A stretch of 15,368 bases of DNA from Treponema sp. (GTDB lineage Bacteria > Spirochaetota > Spirochaetia > Treponematales > UBA12059). A program made the translations under genes and the position numbers. The stretch is from the NCBI GenBank assembly GCA_012517645.1, contig JAAYUR010000075.1:1-15368 (forward strand), in the 5' to 3' direction. Positions 1 through 5,145 of this stretch are shown in pieces (position 1 is the stretch's first letter; each line of letters starts with the position of its first letter). The notes beneath the pieces were generated by a model that worked only from the letters and a program-made list of their open reading frames with translations, was not told the DNA's origin and made no database searches.

Positions 1-1025
1 CGGATTGGGAGATGGTCCGGCGGGGCTGGGAAGCCCATGTCCTGGGGAAAGGGCGGGCCTTCCCGAGCGCCCGGGAAGCCGTGCTGGCCTACCGGGCGGA
101 AAAGCCGACGGTGATCGACCAGGATCTGCGAGAGTTCGTGGTGGTAAAGGACGGCAAGCCGGTCGGTACCATCGAGGACGGGGATTCGGTGATTTTCTTC
201 AACTTCCGGGGAGATCGTGCCTTGGAACTCACGGCCGCCTTCGAGCAGGACGATTTCGACAAGTTCGACCGGGTTCGTCGTCCCAAGGTCCAATACGCGG
301 GGATGATGGAGTACGACGGGGACCTGCATGTGCCGTCCCAGTACCTTGTGGAGCCCCCGTCCATCGACCGCACCCTGGGCGAGTACCTGGCCGCATCCGG
401 AGTCCGACAGCTGGCCATCTCGGAGACCCAGAAGTTCGGCCATGTCACGTACTTCTTCAACGGGAACCGCACCGGCAAGTTCGACGAGTCCCTGGAGGAC
501 TATGTGGAGATCCCCAGCGACCGGCTTCCCTTCGAGCAGAGGCCCTGGATGAAATGCGCGGAGATAACGGACCGACTCTTGGAGGAGATACCCTCCGGAA
601 AGTACGGCTTTATCCGGGTCAACTTTCCCAACGGAGACATGGTCGGGCACACCGGGGTCTTCCCGGCGGTGGTCTGCTCCCTGGAGGCCATGGACCTGCA
701 GATCGGCCGTCTGCGCGCCGCGGTGGAGAAGGCCGAGGGTATCCTGATCCTGACAGCGGATCACGGCAACTCGGACGACATGTACGAGCACGACAAGAAG
801 ACCGGACAGGTCTCCCGGAAGCCCGACGGAACCCCGAAGGCCAAGACCAGCCACTCGTTGAACCCAGTGCCGTGCGTGATCTACGACCCCGGATACAAGG
901 GCGAGTACGAGACGGAACTCGAGTCCGGCTTGGGAATAAGCTCCCTGGCGGCCACCTGCGCGCTCCTTCTGGGTTTGGAGCCTCCGGAGGGCTACGATCC
1001 GCCGGTTCTGCGGATGAAAGACTGA
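1..1025 (+). CDS. gpmI: 2,3-bisphosphoglycerate-independent phosphoglycerate mutase, 3' part
   Basis: Interconverts 3- and 2-phosphoglycerate in glycolysis and gluconeogenesis, in the cytosol, using a metal pair and a phosphoserine intermediate. The gene runs in from the left edge: the frame is open from base 3 (D-W-E before the first Met at 12), so the N-terminal part with the catalytic Ser is outside the window. Seen here are family motifs in order: the AHVLGKG-like segment, FFNFRGDRALEL, ISETQKFGHVTYFF, NFPNGDMVGHTG, the metal-binding ADHGNSDDM (near 756-782) and KTSHSLNPVP. The segment between the last two carries an insertion (KKTGQVSRKPDG) of the kind found in the longer iPGM subgroup. 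It stops with TGA one base before the next ATG, so it probably shares a transcript and is translationally coupled with the CYTH gene. Identification is firm; only the missing 5' end limits it. Confidence 0.95.
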   Translation, partial: DWEMVRRGWEAHVLGKGRAFPSAREAVLAYRAEKPTVIDQDLREFVVVKDGKPVGTIEDGDSVIFFNFRGDRALELTAAFEQDDFDKFDRVRRPKVQYAGMMEYDGDLHVPSQYLVEPPSIDRTLGEYLAASGVRQLAISETQKFGHVTYFFNGNRTGKFDESLEDYVEIPSDRLPFEQRPWMKCAEITDRLLEEIPSGKYGFIRVNFPNGDMVGHTGVFPAVVCSLEAMDLQIGRLRAAVEKAEGILILTADHGNSDDMYEHDKKTGQVSRKPDGTPKAKTSHSLNPVPCVIYDPGYKGEYETELESGLGISSLAATCALLLGLEPPEGYDPPVLRMKD

Positions 1026-1026
1026 A

Positions 1027-1578
1027 ATGCTGGAGGTCGAACTCAAGGCCCGGATCCAGGATCCCGAGGCCGTGGAACGAAGGGTCGCGTCGTTCGCCCG
1101 GCATCTCAAGAGGGTGGACAAGACCGATTCCTATTGGCACGGCCCGGATTGGCGGGAAAAACGGGGTACCCGGGGCTTCCGGATCCGCTCGGAGGGGGAC
1201 ACCTTCGTGGTCACCTTCAAGTCCAAGCGCATCGAGGGCGGTTTCGAGATGAACCTGGAGCGGGAGTTCGAGATCTCGGACCCCGCGGTGTTCGAAGAGT
1301 TCGTCCGGCGGATCGGCTGCGAGCCCTATTACCGGAAGCGCAAGATAGGCGTCGCCTATGACTACGAGGGCATGACCCTGGAAATCCTCCGGGTCGAGGG
1401 CGCCGGGTCGTTCCTGGAGATCGAGCGGCTCTTGCCGACCGATTCCCCGGCCGCGGTGGAAGAGGCGAGGGCCGGCTTGATAGCCGCCCTGGCCAAGGCC
1501 GGAGTGCCGGAGTCGGCCATCGAGAAGAGGACCTACTCGGAGCTAATCCTGGGAGCGGAGGGGATCTCTATATCCTGA
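1027..1578 (+). CDS. CYTH-domain protein (class IV adenylate cyclase / triphosphate-tunnel enzyme family)
   Basis: A 183-residue cytosolic protein of the CYTH superfamily. The diagnostic ExExK motif is at residues 3-7 (E3-V-E5-L-K7), followed by the basic and acidic beta-strand pattern of the triphosphate tunnel: RGTRGFRIR, FVVTFKSKR, a Glu-rich NLEREFEI, RKRKIGVAYD and SFLEIERLL, ending in the usual KRTYSELIL. Known members are CyaB-type adenylate cyclases (ATP to cAMP), thiamine triphosphatases and inorganic triphosphatases; the sequence alone does not separate these. The length matches single-domain CyaB-like proteins, and there is no CHAD domain. It starts one base after the gpmI stop with no strong Shine-Dalgarno of its own, which points to re-initiation after gpmI. 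A convergent gene ends 55 bases downstream with no obvious terminator hairpin between them. Confidence 0.85.
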   Translation: MLEVELKARIQDPEAVERRVASFARHLKRVDKTDSYWHGPDWREKRGTRGFRIRSEGDTFVVTFKSKRIEGGFEMNLEREFEISDPAVFEEFVRRIGCEPYYRKRKIGVAYDYEGMTLEILRVEGAGSFLEIERLLPTDSPAAVEEARAGLIAALAKAGVPESAIEKRTYSELILGAEGISIS

Positions 1579-1632
1579 GGCCCGAAGGCTGAAGGTTGCC
1601 GGAGCCGTACCCCGGACGCCCTCGAGAGTGCC

Positions 1633-3189
1633 TCAACCGCCGAAACGCTCCGCAAGCCAGCGTGCCGTGACGCCCTGCGCGGGCAGGGTTTTCCACCCGC
1701 CCCCCGACAGGTTTTCCAGGTTGTCGTACCGGAGCGTCGCGAGCGCGTTCCAGGACTCGGGCCGCAGGTCCGCCGGACAGTGTCGGTGAAGGGCAAGAGG
1801 GTAGTTGTACCGGAAGGGCAGTTCCGCGATCTGTTCCTTGGGGATCCGGGATAGGATGACCGCGGAGAGGATCGCCTGGTGCAGGAAGAGCGAACCCCGA
1901 GGAATCTTCGCGCTCTCCTCGACAAGCCCGGGGCTTCGAAGGAGTCGGGCCAGCTCCGCGTACCAGGTGCGTAGGATCCGCCGATCCGGCCGCACGACCA
2001 GGCAGCCCGCGTTGAAATAGGGCCGGATCCTCCTCCGATCCACGGTGGTCACCATAGGAAACACATTCGCGATCGGCACACTCTCTTCCTCGTAGAGCAG
2101 TTCCCAGAGAGGGGATACCGGCTCGTCCCAGGGAGATCCTATGAGGGTGTGATGAACCGGCCGTCCTGCCAAGGCAATTCCCGAAGGAAGCAGGAAGTCC
2201 CCGGGCTCGTCCAGGAAGATCGTGTCCGCGTCCAGCCAGGCCAGGGCTTCGGTCTTCCCGTCCGCCCTGCGCTCCGCTTCCGCGGCGGCGGCGGACTTGT
2301 CCGAAAGGGGATGCGCCATGACCTTGGGGTCTCCCCGGAAGGGGATGAGGGCGGCGCCCAGCCGCGACAGGAGCTCTCGATCCGGACCCTCCCGTAACGG
2401 AGAATCCGTCGGAAAGAGGATGCTTACCGGCGCTTCCCCCAAAACGCCTCCGAAGGTCCTCAGGCTTTCCACCAAAATTCGGGCTTCGAACTCCTGTCCT
2501 TTCCGGGCGTAAACGGCGAAGGAGAGAGCGGATGCCCGCGATTTCGGGGGGGGACGCCTCAGGGCGAGCCGCGGCACCGAGGACTCCACGGTCTTCCGGA
2601 TCTCCTCGCACATTGCGGTCCGGAAGAACTTACTCCGCAAGGTCGTGACGATCCCTCGGTCCGAAACCGGAGGGCACGTCTCCTCCCGGGACCCTGTTGC
2701 CGCCGGGAACGCCCCCGCGGCCTCGTACTCGGCGCGGTATTCCGGCTTACCGACGATCCTTACGCCTTCCAGGACTCCCGCCTTCGCGAGGATGCGGCCG
2801 GAACGGCACCAGGCCGCGATGACCCTCCCGAGATTCGCCGCGCGGCGAAGAAAGGCAAGGAAGCCCGGGTCGTCCCGCAGCTTCGCCTGGCTCTTGCCGG
2901 GCAGCAGGATGATCACGTCGTACCGGCCCGGATCTCCAAGATCCCGGACCCTGAGGTCGGGCCGGAAGGACGTCTGCCCCGCGTTGCGGGCGCCCCATGG
3001 GCAGGGCCGAATCTCTTCCTGGACCGCGGCGGTCGTGAGTTCCCACCCGTATCGCAGAAGCTGGGTCCGGATGTTCGGGATCTCGTCCTCGATCAGGAAG
3101 TTGGCTCCGTACTCGTCGTCCAGGACGAGGAGGGCTCGAACTTCTTCTTTCTCCGTCGCCGCTGATTTCCCCGCCTCCGTGTCCGACAT
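1633..3189 (-). CDS. DJ-1/PfpI-like domain fused to GT-A-like glycosyltransferase domain
   Basis: A 518-residue protein with two recognisable halves. Residues 17-203 resemble the DJ-1/PfpI (class I glutamine amidotransferase-like) fold: strand ALLVLDD (19-25), DVIILLPG (91-98), a nucleophile-elbow-like AAWCRSGRILAKAGVLEG with Cys128, and a closing strand and helix DRGIVTTLRSKFFRTAMCEEI. The usual residue after the Cys (often His) is Arg here, so catalysis is uncertain. Residues 221-518 look like a nucleotide-sugar-dependent GT-A transferase: ALSFAVYARKG opening strand, DAD at 320-322 in LAWLDADTIFLDEP (metal and sugar-nucleotide site), YFNAGCLVVRP and a late HQAILSAV helix. No signal peptide or membrane segment is seen. 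The start is chosen because AAAGGAG lies 5 bases before ATG 3189; the frame is open to 3657 but that extension is Arg/Pro-rich and unconvincing. An eight-C run lies in the linker. Product and substrate are unknown; the fold calls are from motif recognition, without alignment. Confidence 0.75.
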   Translation of the reverse strand: MSDTEAGKSAATEKEEVRALLVLDDEYGANFLIEDEIPNIRTQLLRYGWELTTAAVQEEIRPCPWGARNAGQTSFRPDLRVRDLGDPGRYDVIILLPGKSQAKLRDDPGFLAFLRRAANLGRVIAAWCRSGRILAKAGVLEGVRIVGKPEYRAEYEAAGAFPAATGSREETCPPVSDRGIVTTLRSKFFRTAMCEEIRKTVESSVPRLALRRPPPKSRASALSFAVYARKGQEFEARILVESLRTFGGVLGEAPVSILFPTDSPLREGPDRELLSRLGAALIPFRGDPKVMAHPLSDKSAAAAEAERRADGKTEALAWLDADTIFLDEPGDFLLPSGIALAGRPVHHTLIGSPWDEPVSPLWELLYEEESVPIANVFPMVTTVDRRRIRPYFNAGCLVVRPDRRILRTWYAELARLLRSPGLVEESAKIPRGSLFLHQAILSAVILSRIPKEQIAELPFRYNYPLALHRHCPADLRPESWNALATLRYDNLENLSGGGWKTLPAQGVTARWLAERFGG

Positions 3190-3194
3190 CCCAA

Positions 3195-3201
3195 CTCCTT
3201 T
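3195..3201 (-). promoter_or_regulatory. Shine-Dalgarno site fixing the start of the DJ-1/glycosyltransferase gene
   Basis: On the minus strand AAAGGAG is followed by five bases (TTGGG) and then ATG at 3189. An in-frame ATG nine codon-bases further upstream overlaps the site itself, and no comparable site precedes any earlier start in the open frame. This decides for 518 residues over the 674-residue maximum. No convincing sigma-70 promoter was found between 3202 and 3330. Confidence 0.75.
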
Positions 3202-3307
3202 CATGCGCGTCGCCGCGGCCGCCATGACCGCCCCGAGTGGAGCATCCGGATCCGTTTCCGCAGGGGCTATACCAGCCGTTGCGGCGACCGGAGCTTGATG
3301 GTTCTTG

Positions 3308-3520
3308 CTATCCCGAGGGGCCGGGATCCCCGGGAGTCGCGGGAATGTCGATGTCCATCTCCGATTCCGGGTTTTCAGGGTCGTCCGGGTAAAACCGCTC
3401 GGTATATCCGTCAAAATCGAAGGCTGCCCGGACCCGCAGGTCGCAGGGGAATCCGAGTCCCGCGGCAGGTGTCCGGGGGGAGTCCTGGTTCCGGCGGGGA
3501 GGCCCCAGGAAAGTATACAT
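3308..3520 (-). CDS. possible small acidic protein, unrecognised
   Basis: A 70-residue open frame, from ATG 3520 to TAG 3308, that I do not recognise. The first half is Pro/Arg-rich; the second half is strongly acidic and reads like real protein (AAFDFDGYTERFYPDD, then ESEMDIDIPATPGD). No signal peptide, Cys pair or membrane segment is seen. There is no clear Shine-Dalgarno before the ATG, and the frame is closed by a stop about 11 codons upstream, so a longer N-terminus is not available. It lies 118 bases upstream of the DJ-1/glycosyltransferase start on the same strand and could be a leader gene, the tail of a decayed gene, or a chance ORF in GC-rich DNA. Confidence is low. Confidence 0.3.
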   Translation of the reverse strand: MYTFLGPPRRNQDSPRTPAAGLGFPCDLRVRAAFDFDGYTERFYPDDPENPESEMDIDIPATPGDPGPSG

Positions 3521-3540
3521 CCGGAACCGAGGCCTGGATA

Positions 3541-3747
3541 GTCGATCGGCTTTCTAACGCGCGCACAGGGATTTGGTCCTCGCTTCTCGACCTCCTGTCT
3601 CGAAGCTCGGACCCGCCTGCGCGCCTCTCGGCGCATCCCTGCGCCTCGGGCTAGCATTCGCTCGCCACGGCGCTCCGGTTCAAATACGGGCTGTGCCCGT
3701 TTGGCGTAGGGAACCGATTGTCGTGCGCGCTATTCGAGCGCGGCGTC
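3541..3747. other. hairpin-rich GC stretch downstream of tRNA-Val, no gene
   Basis: Noncoding stretch packed with short inverted repeats. Seen on the plus strand: GGTCC(3575-3579)/GGACC(3609-3613) with an inner, imperfect GCTTC/GAAGC pairing; GCGCC(3621-3625)/GGCGC(3630-3634) and GGCGCA(3630-3635)/TGCGCC(3640-3645), which share one arm and so are mutually exclusive; ACGGGC(3686-3691)/GCCCGT(3695-3700); and CGCGCT(3726-3731)/AGCGCG(3737-3742). Long runs in all frames are Arg/Ala/Pro-rich and not protein-like. Together with 3190-3307 and the doubtful small ORF this makes up the only long gene-poor region of the window. It could be a dispersed intergenic repeat, a processed tRNA trailer, or a structured RNA; the sequence cannot decide. 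Confidence 0.4.
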
Positions 3748-3824
3748 ATCTCTCAGCGCCCTCCAAATAGGAACGTCCGGGCGGCCAAAGGCCGACCGGA
3801 CGTTCCTAATGGGCGCTGAGGGAT
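3748..3824. repeat. inverted copy of the tRNA-Val 3' end flanking its terminator stem
   Basis: Bases 3748-3761 are the reverse complement of 3811-3824 at 13 of 14 positions; the one mismatch could wobble in RNA. The second arm is the acceptor 3' strand plus part of the T-stem of tRNA-Val. Between the arms lies the perfect 13-bp stem at 3768-3808. In a minus-strand transcript the trailer could therefore pair with the 3' half of the tRNA. It is an inverted rather than a direct copy, so it does not look like a phage or island attachment site. Confidence 0.7.
3768..3808 (-). terminator. long hairpin behind tRNA-Val, probable terminator
   Basis: A perfect 13-bp stem, TAGGAACGTCCGG (3768-3780) against CCGGACGTTCCTA (3796-3808), encloses a second 5-bp stem CGGCC/GGCCG with an AAA loop and single unpaired bases between the two stems. 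It begins one base after the tRNA 3' end. After the stem the minus strand reads only TTTGGAG, so the usual T-run is weak; termination may be Rho-assisted or the hairpin may serve 3' processing instead. The symmetry would also allow it to act on plus-strand transcripts. Confidence 0.6.
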
Positions 3825-3883
3825 TTGAACCCCCGACATCCTGGGTGTAAACCAGGCGCTCTGACCAGCTGAGCCAAGCGCCC
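3810..3883 (-). tRNA. tRNA-Val (anticodon UAC)
   Basis: A complete 74-base cloverleaf on the minus strand. The acceptor stem is GGGCGCT/AGCGCCC (7 bp) with A as discriminator; the D-arm is GCTC/GAGC; the anticodon stem is CCTGG/CCAGG around the loop TTTACAC, giving anticodon TAC, which reads valine GUA and by wobble other GUN codons. The T-arm is GGGGG TTCAAAT CCCTC with one G-T pair. CCA is not encoded: the discriminator is followed directly by TT. The gene is transcribed alone from the promoter at 3894-3922 and is followed at once by a long stem. Confidence 0.97.
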
Positions 3884-3893
3884 GCTTCGGCGG

Positions 3894-3922
3894 ACATTAC
3901 CATGGGGACCGTCCTTCGTCAA
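3894..3922 (-). promoter_or_regulatory. sigma-70 promoter of tRNA-Val
   Basis: On the minus strand TTGACG (3917-3922) and TAATGT (3894-3899) are separated by exactly 17 bases. The -10 box ends 10 bases before the mature tRNA, leaving a leader of only a few bases, as is usual for stable RNA genes. The stretch after the -10 (CCGCCG) is GC-rich, a feature associated with stringent control of tRNA promoters in other bacteria; that control is inference here. Confidence 0.75.
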
Positions 3923-3978
3923 CCGGAGGGAACCTTGGTCCATAGGACGAGTGGTAGCATCTGGACCCATGGTTTGCG

Positions 3979-4007
3979 TTGCCGCCCCATGCCAACCGTG
4001 ATAGACT
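3979..4007 (+). promoter_or_regulatory. candidate promoter of the PfkB-family kinase
   Basis: TTGCCG (3979-3984), 17 bases, then TAGACT (4002-4007), placing transcription start near 4014, about 49 bases before the ATG. The same -35 hexamer and spacing recur before lon. A GGTCCA/TGGACC inverted repeat (3937-3942 and 3962-3967) lies just upstream and could be an operator or chance. The -10 match is only moderate. Confidence 0.4.
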
Positions 4008-4062
4008 ACGGAGAAGGCAGAAATCAGTCGAACCCTAGCGCGCCCATGATCCAGGAGAATCC

Positions 4063-5022
4063 ATGGAACTTGTGGGAATCGGTAACGCCTTGCTGGACGT
4101 GATCTCCTTCGTGGACTCCGACTATCCGCCCTACCTGGGCGTTCATAATCTGACCACCAACCATGTCCCCTACGACCGGATGGAGGACCTGCTCCTGGCG
4201 GTTCCGGAGCCCATCTTCGTGGCCGGGGGCGGGGCCGCCAATACGATACGGGTAGCAGCCCTACTCGGGCTGCGGGGCCGCTTCGTGGGGGCCGTCGGCC
4301 GGGACCGGTTCGCGGACCTGTTCCGTCGGGATATGGAGGAAGCGGGGGCCGAATTCCTGGCGGTGGAGAAGAACCATCCTACGGGAATTTTCCTGGCCCT
4401 GGTGGGAGAGGACGGATCCCGGGCCATCGTGGTGTCCCCCGGCGCCGCGGGGGAACTCTCCATACCCGAGATCCCCGAGCGAACCTTCGTCCCCGGGGCC
4501 ATCCTGTACGTGGACGGTTTCGTCGCATCCCGAAGGGAGCTGTTCATCCACATTCTGGAACGTGGTCGCAGCGCGGGGATGCGGGTAGCCGTGGACGCGG
4601 CAAGTTTTTCCCTGGCCAACCGGAACGCGGCCTTCTTCCTGGACGCCTTCGAGGAGTACTGCGAATGGGTCTTCGTGAACGAGGACGAGCTCCGTGCCCT
4701 AGCGGGTCTGCCCCTGGACGAGGCTCTGTCCCTCTTCGCGGCCTCCCGGTTCGAGCTCATCGTCAAGCGCGCGGAACGCGGGGCGATCTGGTCCTACGGG
4801 GACCGGAGGATCGACAGTCCGGTCCGGGCTCTAACCCCCATGGACGAGACGGGAGCCGGTGACGCCTTCGCGGCGGGCTTCCTGGCCGCGGTTCTGGAAG
4901 GAAAGCCCCCGGAGGTCTGCCTGCGGATGGGGAACCGCGTTGCGGAGGAGATCATCCAGGTGCCCGGCTGCCGTCTGGATCCCGGCAGGATTCGCAGGGC
5001 CCGGCAATCGGTGCTGGTATAA
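4063..5022 (+). CDS. PfkB-family carbohydrate or nucleoside kinase
   Basis: A 319-residue cytosolic kinase of the ribokinase/PfkB superfamily, which transfers ATP gamma-phosphate to a sugar or nucleoside hydroxyl. Seen: the opening MELVGIGNALLDV strand, the first PfkB signature around GGGAAN (55-60) followed by TIRVAALLG, GRFVGAVGRD, and the second signature DETGAGDAFAAGF with the expected catalytic base Asp267 (G264-A-G-D267 anion hole). VNEDELRAL is the usual segment before the ATP site. Length and the early lid segment (LGVHNLTTNHV) resemble the adenosine-kinase-like branch, but substrate cannot be assigned from sequence alone. AGGAG lies about six bases before the ATG, supporting this start. 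It stands alone: its promoter is upstream and lon has a separate one 124 bases after the stop. Confidence 0.9.
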   Translation: MELVGIGNALLDVISFVDSDYPPYLGVHNLTTNHVPYDRMEDLLLAVPEPIFVAGGGAANTIRVAALLGLRGRFVGAVGRDRFADLFRRDMEEAGAEFLAVEKNHPTGIFLALVGEDGSRAIVVSPGAAGELSIPEIPERTFVPGAILYVDGFVASRRELFIHILERGRSAGMRVAVDAASFSLANRNAAFFLDAFEEYCEWVFVNEDELRALAGLPLDEALSLFAASRFELIVKRAERGAIWSYGDRRIDSPVRALTPMDETGAGDAFAAGFLAAVLEGKPPEVCLRMGNRVAEEIIQVPGCRLDPGRIRRARQSVLV

Positions 5023-5085
5023 CGCCGGATACCCCTGCAAGCAGCATCGGAATCCCTCAATCTTCGTCAAAACGGTCTGAAAACC

Positions 5086-5114
5086 TTGCCGGACCGGTTC
5101 AATCCTCGTATTTT
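5086..5114 (+). promoter_or_regulatory. candidate promoter of lon
   Basis: TTGCCG (5086-5091), 17 bases, TATTTT (5109-5114), in the one AT-rich spot of the gap. Transcription would begin near 5121, about 25 bases before the lon ATG. An imperfect inverted repeat, AACGGTC (5071-5077) and GACCGGTT (5092-5099), brackets the -35 box and could be an operator. I see no CIRCE-type heat-shock element. AGAAAGGAG precedes the ATG at good spacing. Confidence 0.5.
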
Positions 5115-5145
5115 ATAGGTCGGAATTATCAGAAAGGAGCCTGAT

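Noticed and set aside
5..1252. 415-codon frame overlapping gpmI and the CYTH gene
   Set aside because: Arg/Gly/Pro-rich out-of-frame reading of two well-supported genes.
3190..3657. In-frame 156-residue N-terminal extension of the DJ-1/glycosyltransferase gene
   Set aside because: It is Arg/Pro/Thr-rich, spans hairpin-rich noncoding DNA and the doubtful small ORF, and a strong Shine-Dalgarno site marks ATG 3189.
3661..3710. Possible second tRNA, from a GGTTCAAAT T-loop-like sequence
   Set aside because: The flanking bases form a separate ACGGGC/GCCCGT hairpin and no acceptor, D or anticodon arm can be drawn.
3748..3824. Attachment site of an integrated element at tRNA-Val
   Set aside because: The copy of the tRNA 3' end is inverted, not direct, and no integrase or phage-like gene is present.
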